Source of the DNA: Tyto alba
Lineage: Eukaryota > Chordata > Aves > Strigiformes > Tytonidae
DNA: 64,000 nt
Direction: 5' to 3'
Assembly: GCF_018691265.1 (NCBI RefSeq)
Contig: NW_024881316.1
Coordinates: 29,075,319-29,139,318 of the forward strand
Shown here one piece after another: positions 41,101 through 52,300 of this stretch; the stretch's first letter is position 1; each line of letters opens with the position of its first letter. The notes below the pieces were generated by a model that saw only the letters and a list, made by a program, of their open reading frames with translations, was not told the DNA's origin and ran no database searches. The position numbers and the translations under genes were made by a program.

Positions 41101-42872
41101 CAAGGGGAAAAAATATCAATAACTATACATGCATAGTGATGGATTCTATATGAGCTGCTACTGCTCAGAAAATTAAGTTTTGGAGCTGTTGTGGCTAGTT
41201 CTCCTGAGACATCAGCCCAGTGCTTAGCTTTGATTGCAAAGGTACAATGCATATAAGGTACTATTAGAAAAGAATGAAACAGAGAACTTAACCATGGAAC
41301 TTCTCATCTTGAATTCTTTATGCATTTCTTGTCATGCCATCTCAGGAAGAATATGGCAGAACTAGGCTCATCTACCTGCTAGATGACCCTTGCTATTCAT
41401 TTGTTCTGAACATAACAAATACCCAAATACTTAAGAGGCTACTGCTTCTCTTATGCAGAAAGAAATTAGGTCCTCCATCACTGTCTCTGTTGGAGGAGAG
41501 GAAGCCATCCCACCTTGCCTCTTAGCTGGAATGCTAAGGCTTGTTCATGTTAAGGCAAACTCACAGTCTGAAGTAGATAAAGCTTGAGGTGAAAGGTCCA
41601 CCCAGAGTTTAGGAAGTTCTCTTAACAGCAAGAATTGATTTCCTCAGTGATTTAGTGTGGTACTAAGGATATTAGTGTTGGTTAGTACTTCTAGTTGGTT
41701 AATTCTACATCTAAGCAGTACTGTTCGTACTGGTAGCCATGCTGGTTAGGGCAAGGGGAAACAGACTTGAAGTCAATTCTTTCTCAACGTATTTTTTGTT
41801 TTGGCCAAAGGTGGTATCTGTTATGCTCCCTTTGCCACATTTCAGGACATCATAGGTTTAGCAGTGAGATGGTTTAACCATATTGCAGTCATGAATCTCT
41901 TTTTCTGAAGCCAGCAGATGACTTGAAACTGGACAGCATGATGACAGCATCTGAATTCCTTTTAAATGGTTTCAGGACAATGCTTCCCTAAGATCTTGGT
42001 GGCCACAGTCCTCTCAGGGAAGAGGGATCTCTTCTCCTCACACCACCAATGATGTCTCCCCAGACTCAGCACATTCCTCCTTCCTCTGAATTTAAGATGG
42101 GCACCACTTCTCTGCAAATGTCATCAGAGCCAAGCATCATGACAATTTCTTTTGAGTCAAGGGATTGTCCTAAATCAAATAATTAAAGTAAGAACATCTG
42201 TAATGGAAGCACTCCACATGAAAGGGACATCCATCTATCTTGTCTGCTTCCTTACTTTTAGTATTGGTAGTCACCTAGTAAATGTGATACTCAATTCAAG
42301 TGCAATCCTGATTATGCAGAAATGCATCAGTAAGCATTGCAAAGTATTTTTTTTAGAACTTCAGAAAGTAGAAATAGAAAGTGTGAAGTATTTTTAAGGT
42401 TCAGAATTTTAAAGTCTGTATGAACTGTGCAGGGAGAACAGGACTGTCTAAAATGAAAAATACAGACAGACATGTTCATAGCTGGATAACTGAAATCCAG
42501 AAGCCCATATGAAAATGTAAGACTGTGTTGTTTGAAGGTGAAATAACATAAGAGTAAGGGAAAACTTCCGAAGTACTTTCTTCTGGCCAATCTTAGGGAA
42601 ACAAGGATAGGCTACAAATTAGTCCCATAATAAATTTGGTTCTTACAGGTGATTGACCATACTAAATAATTCCTTTGGAGATAAGGTTGAAGGGTAAAGA
42701 TATGGAGTCAAGTTGGAATATGGTTTTAGAAAGACTGGGAAGTCAGTCTCCCATGGCAAGCTTACCTCCCTGTTTGTACATGCAGTTGAAGTGGTAACAA
42801 CTCTTGAAATCTTAGGTTTCTTGATATTTGATAGCTTTCTTAAACCTCAACTCTGGAAGTCATAGGATTATG

Positions 42873-42902
42873 AAAAAAAAAACCAAAAAAAAAACAAAAA
42901 AC
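42873..42902. repeat. A-rich low-complexity tract
   Basis: A runs interrupted by CC and single C. No retroelement body was recognised on either side. Confidence 0.85.
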
Positions 42903-43621
42903 CACAATATTAATTAAAAACTGTAAATGTTTAAGATTTATGCCTTAAGAGAAAAGCCAGAAAGTATGACGAAGGTGCACTCTAAAAAGAGCAGAAAGAG
43001 AATAGACATCCACAATTTCCTGTTTAATAAAAGTCTCCTAGTTAAATTGATCATACTATTTTTTTGGTGGATGTCTTGACTTTTGAAACTTTGAGGCTGG
43101 CAAAGAGTCTAAAAGGATAACTTTTAAAACAAAAATCAAGCTTATGTGACTGACTGAGTATTAGAACCTTCCACCAGACTGGAACCAACTTGTATAAAAC
43201 AGATTCCTTGTCTTGTACTGGATGCGTGAATTGCATGGCAGAAAATGTATTGCACATGTCAGAACAATGCCTAGGGAAAAGCTCCTGACTGAACACCAGG
43301 TTTCCTAATAACAGTTAGGTCAAAAGTAATCTAAGTATCACCAGATCATGGCTGAATTAACGGAAATCCCTCCATAGTACAAGAATGCATAACCTACGGT
43401 TTGCAATGTTTAAAATAAGTTGAATGAACACAACTCACCCTTGGTCAAAATTCTTGGAAGCCCATATAATTACAATAGAGGTGATTTAGTTCACTAGGAA
43501 CATAAATGACATAAAATATAATTACTTCACCCAGGTTATATTATATGCACCATATGCCTTGTATTTGATATGTGTAAAAGAAGATTGGCCTCCAAAGTAC
43601 CAACTTTAAATGTGAAAAAGG

Positions 43622-43674
43622 CATGGTGATTTCACTGTGATGATGATGATCATGGTGATTTCATGGTGATTTCT
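43622..43674 (+). repeat. Short tandem repeat, CATGGTGATTT units
   Basis: The 11-nt unit CATGGTGATTT occurs at 43622, 43651 and 43662, with a GATGATGATGAT stretch between the first and second copies. The last two copies are directly tandem. Probably a small slippage expansion. Confidence 0.85.
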
Positions 43675-44867
43675 TGCACTGGCCAGCACAGTATAAATAA
43701 TATCTCAAGAAGTTCTGCAACCAGGTATCTATTCTAGCTCCTCTCTTCAGTCTAGGTTTTTACCTCTTCTCTTGTATCTTGTGACGGGATATATTACGGA
43801 TACTCTCTGGGTGATACACAAGCCCCTTTTGCAATTTTTTGTGTTGGGACCTCTGAATACCGAAACCACGCATCACTGGAAAGGGCTATATTCAGAGTGG
43901 GGAAACCAGTCCTTGCCTAATGCTGACTAGGCTTTTCAAAACATTTTTAGGCCAAACAGTAACCACAGTTGTTTATCCAATAATAACACAAAAAAAACCT
44001 TGTACTCACAGGCCTTTCAAAATGAAGTCACGGGTTGAATTCAGGCCCCAAGGCCACAGGTTTTTCCATCCTTGTTATACTTCAAATTTTGTTTGGATTT
44101 TGTATCAAGTGTCTATTTTAACATATGGAAATTAGAAGTCTAAATTCCACTTCTGATGTAAGTTCAATGGTTATGAACCATAGATGGGTACTCTCTGAAT
44201 TTGCCATAGACACAGTGAAGAACAAACCATTACATTTGCTTGCAATGCAAAAAATTTACATCCCCTAAAAGCAAAAGTCAAAGTTTATAAATTGGGATTT
44301 ACTTTGCATGTTACTGATCAAGAATAAACCAGTGGGATTTGCCTGCCTGGCATATGTAAAAAAAGCAAAATAAAACAAAATAAAATACCTACGGCACAAA
44401 ATATGTGATAGTCACTATAACTAAAACACACCATGGAATAAAAGGAATTGCAGATTGTGAGCAATTTTAAAATGTACTGACATCTAATTATTTGCTGCAA
44501 TCAGTCTTCTGTTACATGAGTTAAGGGGATTGCATGTATCAGTGTGAATGTTCTGCCTACAAGGTCATAAAGACTTGAACAGTTTTCCTCTGGAGGGTTT
44601 GATGGGGGCTGAACAGTTCTTAGGATGTCTCACCCCGTGCAACATGCTAATGTGAAACTGAAGGGTGTGAGCATCTCCCCAAAGCAAAAAAGAAAAATTC
44701 AGTCATTCTTGGAAATGCTCCAAGATGGTCTCCTTTCAAATTAATCTGTGCCATTCTTCAGTCTCATTAGGAATTAGAGACTTGCCGATTCCTGTCGACA
44801 TTAATATAATGAAGGGAGAAATCGCCTCTCCATAAAAGACAGAAGAAATTACTGCAACAGAAATATT

Positions 44868-45025
44868 TAAGGCCAAACTCTGCACTTAGTTACTCTTTGG
44901 TAAGGTTATTACAGATTAGTGCTGATAAATTATATGTGAAAAATGGCTCATTTTCTTTAAATAATGCTGGCCTGATTTTCAGTGCTGAGGAGTGATTTTC
45001 AGCTGTGGGAATTTAATACTTCTGC
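44868..45025. repeat. Old amniote interspersed repeat fragments (probable)
   Basis: Two phrases match words I know from palindromic, MITE-like repeats common in turtle, crocodile and bird genomes: AGGCCAAACTCTGCACTTAG near 44870 and GGCCTGATTTTCAGTGCTGA near 44968. The inverted second halves are not clearly preserved. No family name is assigned. Confidence 0.4.
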
Positions 45026-45767
45026 AAAGGAATATCCCAGCTCTCCATAGTATCCTTTCATTTTGAGTTGTATTTTTTTTCATATATTATATCATACACT
45101 TTGCTTCCAAATTCTCTTTTACTTTGAAGTTTGTCTTATGGAAAAAAATAAAGCTGCTTAATGAAAGTTTTATTATGTTGGTGCACTTTGCATGGTGAAT
45201 TTGGGACTGAAAGACAAATCTGATTAGTCACTGTAACAATTAGGTGTAAGGGCAGTGCATTGCTGTGCCTTTGATCCCAGATTGTCAGCAGTCTCAAAGT
45301 GGCATGGCTGATCTTGCCTATAGAAAGATAGTTTTGATTTGAGGACTTGGATTCCAGCATTAAACACACTGCCACACATGCACTGAAATTACAACATTGA
45401 TAGCGCCTGGATGTTGAAAAAGAGGAAAGATAATAGCTGTAAAGGATAAGGTGTGGGGGTTTGGTGGGCTTTTTATTTTGTTTTGGTTTATTTTGATTTG
45501 TTTTGTTTTTAATGAGGGAACTATTTAAAACTCTAGTTTTTGCACAGTGTTTTAAAGTGATGATTTAATAAAACTTTAGTAATATGGAAGCCAAATTGAA
45601 AAGAAAAATAGCCACTATAGATAGAGCCAAACAGTAGTTAAGATGGATATTATTTGGACGAAAGTAGTGTTTTCTCTTTAAATCTAGAGGTGATATCAAG
45701 TTGTTACGAGATTTGTGGTGAAATGTGGAAACAATTTAAATTTGCAATTATTTGACCTCATTCATTA

Positions 45768-46123
45768 AATCATAGAATCATAATTCATAGGCTTGAAAGG
45801 GACTGGATGAGGTCATCTAGTTTATCCCCCTCTCCTCATGGATATCTCTGTCAAGCCACCTCTAACCATGTAGGCTCCACAAATTTCCCCATAACTGGTG
45901 CTTCATCAAATTAGAATTAGAAATTATTAGAAAAAAAAAAATCCTAATGGCAAACTTGATTTTTTCTTGCTGCAACTTCAGCACATTATTGCTTCCCCGG
46001 CTCATTGAGAGCATGGAAAACAGATTCTTCCTTTCTTTGCAACAGTTTTTTGTATCTTCTCTTCTCATCCTGAGCAGTTAATCTTGTTTCATATGGCAGT
46101 GGTTTCCAGACGTTTCATTATTC
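45768..46123 (-). mobile_element. CR1 LINE, 3' part (split copy)
   Basis: Begins with the reverse complement of the CR1 terminal octamers (AATCATAGAATCATA, 45768-45782), followed by GGCTTGAAAGGGACTGGATG and the GGTCATCTAGTTTATCCCC block. Further on comes the worn reverse 3' untranslated text TCTTCTCTTCTCATCCTGAG near 46055-46075. The element is cut at 46128 by the LTR and resumes after 47204. Confidence 0.85.
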
Positions 46124-46128
46124 TCACT
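46124..46128 (+). repeat. Target-site duplication, left copy
   Basis: TCACT, identical to 47205-47209, directly abutting the LTR. A five-base duplication is usual for ERVL-type integrations. Confidence 0.85.
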
Positions 46129-46200
46129 TGTCCTGGGTTGAGTGAGTGGTGGAGGTTTTTTTGGTGGCAGGGGAGGGGGCTATCTGGGCGGCCCCCTGTG

Positions 46201-46215
46201 AGAAGCTTCTCGAAG
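46201..46215 (+). promoter_or_regulatory. Perfect three-unit heat-shock element in the LTR
   Basis: AGAAGCTTCTCGAAG gives GAA at 46202-46204, TTC at 46207-46209 and GAA at 46212-46214, exactly the alternating nGAAnnTTCnnGAAn spacing bound by HSF trimers. It sits about 73 bp upstream of the TATA-like box, a normal distance for such elements. Binding is an inference. Confidence 0.6.
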
Positions 46216-46226
46216 CTCCCCCAGCT

Positions 46227-46234
46227 CCACGTCA
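46227..46234 (-). promoter_or_regulatory. UPRE-like TGACGTGG site
   Basis: CCACGTCA on the plus strand reads TGACGTGG on the minus strand, the core bound by XBP1/ATF6 and related bZIP factors. It is 12 bp past the heat-shock element. An 8-bp word can occur by chance; position inside the presumed U3 adds some weight. Confidence 0.4.
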
Positions 46235-46260
46235 GCTCCACTTCTGTTTGGAAAACTGAG

Positions 46261-46295
46261 CCAATCGGCTGCGCCTCTGTGATAACGTATTTAAG
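46261..46295 (+). promoter_or_regulatory. LTR core promoter: CCAAT and TATA-like boxes
   Basis: CCAAT at 46261-46265 (in GAGCCAATCGG, a good NF-Y context) and TATTTAAG at 46288-46295, 27 bp from the start of the CCAAT box. Transcription would be expected to start around 46315-46325 on the plus strand. This fits the LTR orientation set by its poly(A) signal. Confidence 0.6.
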
Positions 46296-46613
46296 AAGGG
46301 ACGTGGTGACAGGCAGTTGGACTTGTGAGGAGGAGTTGCTGCCGCTGCATGAACACCAAGGTCAGTGGAGGAATGGAGGAAGAAAGGAGGGGGGAGGTGT
46401 GCCGGAGCAGAGACCCTCCTGTATCCTGTGGTGAGACGGCAGGGCGGCCCCCCCTGCCACCTATGAAGATCTACGGTGGAGCAGACACTGATTTATGGTC
46501 TGTGGTTTCCGCCTAGTTGGATCAAGGTGCTGTGCCTGAAGAAGGCCGGGGTCTCATGGGAAAAGGTAGACCCACTGCTGTAGTTCAGCGCTGGGAGGAT
46601 TGCAGCATGCGGG

Positions 46614-46748
46614 GGTGTCCCATGTCAGAGCAGCTCGGGAAGGGCTGCAGCCATGGGAGGGAATCCAGTTGGAGAAAGTTGGTGACCCATGACGGAGCAG
46701 TGTGGGGAACACTGCGGCCTGTGGGAGGAACTCATGTTGGAGAAAGTT
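46614..46748 (+). repeat. Two tandem units of 67 and 68 bp inside the LTR
   Basis: Unit 1 (46614-46680) starts GGTGTCCCATGTCAGAGCAG and unit 2 (46681-46748) starts GGTGACCCATGACGGAGCAG; both end GTTGGAGAAAGTT. They are diverged, and a looser third copy may follow. Such units are a known trait of this style of bird LTR. Confidence 0.75.
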
Positions 46749-46919
46749 TGTGTAGGACTGTCTCCTGTGAGAGGGAGACCATGATGGAACAGGGGGAATA
46801 AGTTCCAGAAGTTGTCCCCGCTGAAGATGGAGAAAGTGGCAATACTGACTGCACCCCCCATTCCCTGCCCCTGCGCCATTGGGGGAGGAGGTAGAGCTAT
46901 CAGGAGCAGAGCTGAGCTC

Positions 46920-46942
46920 GGGAAGAAGGGAGGGGTGGGGGG
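46920..46942 (+). other. G-quadruplex motif in the LTR
   Basis: GGG (46920-46922), GGG (46928-46930), GGGG (46932-46935) and GGGGGG (46937-46942), with loops AAGAA, A and T. It lies about 70 bp before the poly(A) signal on the transcribed sense strand. Confidence 0.6.
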
Positions 46943-47008
46943 AAGGTGTTGTCAAGATGTAGCAATGCTTCTCACTGTCCTACTCTGTTAAGTGTTGTTA
47001 GTGTCTGT

Positions 47009-47014
47009 AATAAA
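47009..47014 (+). terminator. LTR polyadenylation signal
   Basis: AATAAA, followed about 15 nt later by a GT-rich stretch (TATGTTTGTGGGTTTTTTTC), the usual downstream element. It marks the end of the R region of the LTR. Confidence 0.7.
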
Positions 47015-47204
47015 TGTATGTTTGTGGGTTTTTTTCTTCCCCTAACGAGTCTGCCTTTTGCTCGTGCCCATGAAGGGTGATTTTTTCCCCATCCCAGTCC
47101 TATCTTGAACCCCAAGCCTGGCTCTCTGTCCCTTCTTATTGCCAGAAGAGAGGTGAGAGAGAGTGGTTGCGTGGTGGTTGGCTGCGGACCAGGCTCAAAC
47201 CACA

Positions 47205-47209
47205 TCACT
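47205..47209 (+). repeat. Target-site duplication, right copy
   Basis: TCACT, matching 46124-46128. Confidence 0.85.
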
Positions 47210-47570
47210 GCTTTTCTCTGGACCATTTCCAAGGAGAGCATATCTCCAAGTGCAGAAGGCAAACTTTAAACACTGTATTCCAGATGGGGCCTTAATGTAC
47301 TTTGGATCTTTTGGAGGCTAACCTCCTGTTCAAACTGGAGCTTGTATCTCCTGCAATGGCAAGTCACAACTGTCTCAGCCTGTGAGCTGCTGAAGCCTCT
47401 GCTCTGTTTTTGCAGGACTGCTACATAGCAACACATTGCCTCGCCTGTATGTGTGGAGATGGTTATTTCTGCCTCAGTTCAGGACCTGAAATTGTCTTCA
47501 GGGTTTATACAAACACTTTCCAGGATGTGTTATGGGTCCCTGAGTTTGGATGCTCAGTTTGCAGGTAGCA
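47210..47570 (-). mobile_element. CR1 LINE, continuation of the split copy
   Basis: After the LTR the reverse CR1 text resumes: CTCTGGACCATTTCCAAGG near 47217, GTGCAGAAGG...GTATTCCAGATGGGGCC near 47251-47292, then TTTTTGCAGGACTGCT near 47407 and a TCAGTTCAGGACCTG block near 47474. A GGGTCCCTGAGTTTGGATGC phrase near 47532 matches the next CR1 block. It is diverged, with a poorly matching gap at about 47300-47400. The order is collinear with the piece before the LTR, so the two are one element. The far boundary is uncertain. Confidence 0.7.
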
Positions 47571-48939
47571 TGGTTCCCAAAGCCACAGAGATTTGGAAAT
47601 TGCTTTTTGAAACATGCTCATCAAAAGTGTTGGGCAATTGGGAGGCAGAAAGCAGTCAATGACAAAAATGTGTAACAACACAGACTTGTGCACTTGCCTT
47701 TATTCAGCTGAAATGTCAGAAATCCTCCCTGAAATATTGCTCCAGTCTCACAGCAGCTCCTTGTCCCTGGTGATTTTTCAGGTATACTTCAGCACAAAGG
47801 TGTAGACATAGCATTTCATCTTACTCTGAGCATGCTTAAGTGGAGTGTTTACTATAAGGTAACATAGGAAACAATATTAGTGTTAAAATAAAGCAACACG
47901 AGCAGTAGTTTGGCTTGTATGGGCAACTATTCTAAGCATCTTCTGCCATCACAGCTTTTGTTAGGTTAATGGGCAATCAGATGCCACAGGAATTCTGTAA
48001 GTAAGAGGCAGAAATTACCTGGGGCTTTCTGTGAGCAAAAAGTCAGAAAACCAGGTTGATTGCTATAGCGCCAAGAGATAATTATTTTCCCTTCTTTGGG
48101 CTGATTTACAATCATGTTATCATATCCACTTACATTATAGAGACTAAGATAATTTTATATTACTGTTTGAGATAACGAAAAGGAGGCCCAGTGCTGACTT
48201 TGCAGATGTGTTATTGTGATTATTCTTATCTATATATACTACAAAACCATAAAGTTACCTAAGTGAGGCAAGATTTTCTGCCTTAATAACACCCTATTAA
48301 AATAACCTTTAATTTTGTGGGTTTTTTTATTCTTACATTTATGCTTGCTTTCATTAATTGTCTATACAATAATCGACTGCACACATTTTTAAATTGTTAT
48401 GTACATTTTATATGCCAATACTATATTGCATTGTATTGCATATTTAAAATATGAAATACAATTTATTTTCTGAACTACTAGGAGAACTTTTGGAACATAT
48501 TTCTTGACCCTTTTTCATCCTGAATTATGTGCAGGAGGTCAATAAAATGAGATGGAATGAAAGAACAAGGTCTGAACTTGTTCAGTGTTACAAAATAAAT
48601 AAAATTATTTTTAGTAAGTAGAAGACTGAGGAGTTCTGTCCAGGCATAGAAAGTCTCCACCCATATTCAAGTGTCTGTGACTGGCTGTTGTCAGAGAACT
48701 GGATGTAAACATACCAGAGTGACAACTGCAAATACCTGGTGATATTTTCAAACCACTCTCCAAGAGTTGGCAGCGTTCACCAGCCGGAAAATGCATCTCA
48801 AGTTTCTCACATAATATCATTTTTCAAACATGTACACACAAATAATTTTAGGTAGTTTCCTTCATAAACATAAATGTATGGTGGAGACTTGGGAATTCTA
48901 CTTGTCTGCTCTGGAGCTTTTCTTGCCTGCCCAAACTCA
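47571..48939. other. Noncoding sequence
   Basis: AT-rich DNA with no gene or further transposon recognised. Confidence 0.55.
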
Positions 48940-49330
48940 AAACTCAGGTCTTTTCAGATCTCTTGGGTATATATAGGTGTCAAAATCAGTACAGTCCATT
49001 CCACATTCTCCATCTTCTCCCTTAGTCATTGTGAACTCATCTTCCCTATCATTCAGGCCCATAACACCAATTTTCTTCCATAACTTTGGATCTATATGTT
49101 TATACTGAGATTGTCCATGAATTTTTGTGATTCTGCATCTGTAAGATAAATCTTTTCTGCCCATCCACCCAGATGAGATTTCCATTCAGGTTCCTACTAT
49201 ATCTCAATTATTGCAACATCATCATCTCTAATACATTAATTACATGTTGGCTCTTCTATAGCTTTCCTCAGCCAAAAATTACAATCTTCATCACCTGTTT
49301 TTTATATTTTTAAAGCAAACACTAATTTTA
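48940..49330 (+). mobile_element. L2-like LINE remnant (probable)
   Basis: The plus strand is pyrimidine-rich and retains two phrases of the C-terminal reverse transcriptase region of L2-type LINEs: CCTATCATTCAGGCCCATAA near 49046 and CTCAATTATTGCAACATC near 49203, the latter coding LNYCNI against the family's LDYCN motif. Spacing between the two is as expected. Everything else is badly worn. The family call is from remembered motifs; it could be another non-LTR clade. Confidence 0.4.
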
Positions 49331-52300
49331 TTTCTCCTGTGATGCTTCCATTCCACCTTATCAAGACTCCCTAGGAACACCCTCAAACTTGCCCCATTTC
49401 TCATTAGATGTCTCATGAGTGTTGCCCCAGAGAAAAACAGGAGGTAAACTGTCAGTATTAATGGTAGCAGAGTATATGGAGCTGTGGTGCTGAGATCTTC
49501 AAGACCTCAGAGCTTACTGGGACAAACTGTTTTTTTGTCTTCTGTTTGTAGAGCACAGAGAGCAGCTGAGTGGTTTTGTGGTTGGGTTCTTAGGCACTAT
49601 TACAGTACAAACAATAACTACTATTAATATTTAGAGTGTTCCAAGGGAATGATGGCATGAGAGCTGTAGAGCTGAGTCATGCTTTGTCCATACTCTTGCA
49701 GTGCTGATGTTTACAGTAAATCCACACCTATGCATGCAAGTAGCTTTGATTTCCTATGATTCACCCCATGCCTGTTTTCCCCAGTCATTTGCTGTATTGT
49801 TTTATTTCCATTTGAAACAGACATAATACAAGAACTATATTAAATTGCTCTAATTTTGTCCACCGAGACCCAGACTCATCAGAGACAAACTAAAAGCTTT
49901 GCTCCAGAAGTGCCAAGTAAGCGCAGAGATAGCTGAATTACCAGTGAGGGATAAAGAAGAAAAGTTAAAACTAGTTAAGACTAAACTTGTGCCATCCCAG
50001 TACACTGAACAGAGCACTGAAGTAGTAAAGACAATATAAGTTCAGGTATGATTTAATGTACTTTGCAGAAAGTTGTGAGATGTCCTGGTCTTGAGAATAA
50101 ATCCTCAGACTTGGGTGTTTTTCTGGCAGCATGGGCAGTGCTGTTTGACTAAGAGGGAGCCTGTAGCAGCAACAGCAACACCTACTTGGATTTGCTGGTG
50201 GAGCATGCGTCTCATTTATAGCCTCTCTTCCGTAAGCACAAAGCCCATGAGGTTATTTTTGTTGCTTTTCTTTCTTAGTTTAAATGTAATCTCTTCTCAC
50301 TTTCCATTTTAAACAGAACTTCTTTTCCACTTGGGAGGGTTTTATTGTTTGGAGGTATTTTTCATTTTTATAAGGAAAAAAACCACTTGACTAATACATT
50401 TCATGCTATAAAGATCACTCCTTTTTAGGCTGCTTTGGGAGTCCAAGGAAATGCTAGACGTCAACAAGTGAAGATGATGCCAGAATATAGCACAGTTTAT
50501 AGTATTGAAATTTAAAGGCAGATGATAAAAAATATCACCTTTTACATCTACGGTTGAAAATCTTCCCCACAGACCTACTGTTTGTCAAAGGCAGCCTCTT
50601 AACTAAAATTCTTGGTATGAAGAGGAGTTCTCTGCAGAAAATATACAGATATAATTCCACACAGAATGTAAGTGAAACAGGAGTGCATAGCATGTTTTTT
50701 AAAAAAAAGAAATGTTACTGGTAAAGACCAAGGATTAGCTGCTGGATAAAAGTAGCATTGATAACATACTTGAAAAAGAAACTAATAATGAACATGTGTG
50801 GTTGTGCATAGTCTTTACACTTCCAAGCAATGAAAAGCTTTAACAGCTTAATCTACATTTTAAATAATTCAGACATTCCTCTCTCTATTTTATGTTTTCC
50901 CTGTTTGGAGAGCACAAGGAGACAGTATTTCCACAGCTATAGGAGCATGAGTGCCAAGTCACATTTTCATGAACAGCAGCACAGTTAACCATGCTGCTGA
51001 TTTTTCAGAACAGTCTCTGATATAATTTTGTCCTGGATCAACCAGATATCTTCTAAATTATTTTCAGAAGTGCTTGGGGTGTTATCACAGGCTGGGGGAT
51101 GCTACCAACGACAGCTTGCATGCACTCGCAGTGCTTTGGAGAGAGCAGAAACTATGGGCATGGGCTGCTCTGTAGTGGTCGGCTTCAGTGCCAGCTCATC
51201 CCAGCATCTTTAACTGGGTTGTGTTGGGACAGGGCAGAAAGCTGAATGTATCATCTCTACTACCTCTAACTGTTACGGTTTTCAAGGTACCTTGATTACT
51301 GAGATGTTTCCTATAATGAGTTGTATGAGAAATAAGCAAGGAGGTGAAAAAACAGCTACATTATAATGGTGATACTCACCAGGCAGTCATGTCATTGAAG
51401 AGACTGTGAAAAACTCACCTGAACTGCTTTCACATGGTAAGAACTGGCCATCTCACATGGCCAACAAGCAGGAACCTAAGAGAAAAACAGCCTAGATTTA
51501 AAACCAAAGACAGCTGCTGGGAAGGACCATGGCTGGTAGCCCCAACCGCTGCTCCCAGCTGCTGTCAGCTCTGGGGGGCTCTTATGGGACCGGGCACCTC
51601 TGGGAAGGAAAAGGGCATGAGGATTGTGGGCAAGTTGTAGCGGAAAGGTAATTGCATACAAGAAAAAGAAAGGAAGGGGTTTTCAGAAGCACTGAAGGAA
51701 AAGGAGTTTTCTCTCTCAGTAGAGGACCTGCTGGATCAGGCCCTAAGTCACCTCCAGAAGGAGACACAAACCACCTGGCAGGTCTGACAGAGCTCAGGAG
51801 CAAAACCAGATGTCCCCTAACATAGCTGCTTGAGCAGCTTGTTATGCTCTAACTTTCTTAATTTTCAAATGAAATTATTTCACCACTGAAATGGAAGGCT
51901 TAAATGCAAAAACAAACACACAAACAAACAAAAAAAATTAAAAATTATTATTTTCCAGCTGGTAAGAATGTATTGTGGCTCCAGAGCAAAAAGTTCTCGT
52001 CTGGTGCAAAATGTCCTGGTTTTTAAATTTAAACCAGCCGTGGTATTTAGTGACATCTAGGGACTATCTTCGAGTATTACATTTTCTGGAAACTACATAT
52101 ATCTCCATGTGTCTCCAAGCAGCAACCAGAGATTTGAACTCTAAACCATTGCTTTCAGCTGCGGTGGTAAATATTGAAGTCTGTAGATAGACACTTCCAT
52201 CTCTACAGTGACTGAGAAATACAATAGGTCATGGTCCGTGGAAATAGATAAACACTGAGGCTTTGCTTTGTATTTGAAATGAAACATTCTGAGTTACTTA

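Larger units (their letters stand above)
35105..45767. other. Noncoding sequence
   Basis: Over 10 kb of AT-rich DNA without a recognised gene. It holds small simple repeats (42873-42902; 43622-43674; an A-rich stretch at about 44357-44387; TTTTG-type repeats at about 45473-45512) and an old amniote repeat fragment near 44.9 kb. A hAT-like terminal-repeat word occurs near 37579. Confidence 0.55.
46129..47204 (+). mobile_element. Solo LTR of an ERVL-type endogenous retrovirus
   Basis: 1,076 bp, starting TGTCCTGGG and ending AAACCACA, so it has canonical TG...CA ends, flanked by a perfect 5-bp duplication. The body matches the style of a very common bird LTR family: repeated GGAGAAAGTT units, CCCCCATTCCCTGCCCCTGC near 46853, GGGGGAGGAGGTAGAG near 46876, a G-rich tract, AATAAA near 47009, and a U5 ending in CAGG(N)TCAAACCACA. 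No internal retroviral genes are present; two LTRs have presumably recombined to leave one. Transcription control elements read on the plus strand. Open frames inside it are not genes. The intact ends suggest an insertion younger than the CR1 it interrupts. Family-level placement is from memory and needs a repeat-library search. Confidence 0.9.

Noticed and set aside
46084..46955. Several open frames of 60-130 codons on both strands
   Set aside because: They lie wholly or mostly inside the GC-rich solo LTR, which carries no genes.
48937..49185. Minus-strand frame of 82 codons that looks fairly protein-like
   Set aside because: The plus strand here carries the L2-like LINE phrases in the correct order, which explains the composition better.
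52012..52040. TGTCCTGGTTT resembling the start of a bird LTR
   Set aside because: Nothing downstream matches an LTR body, and no TG...CA pair with duplication was found; it is better described as part of a small hairpin.
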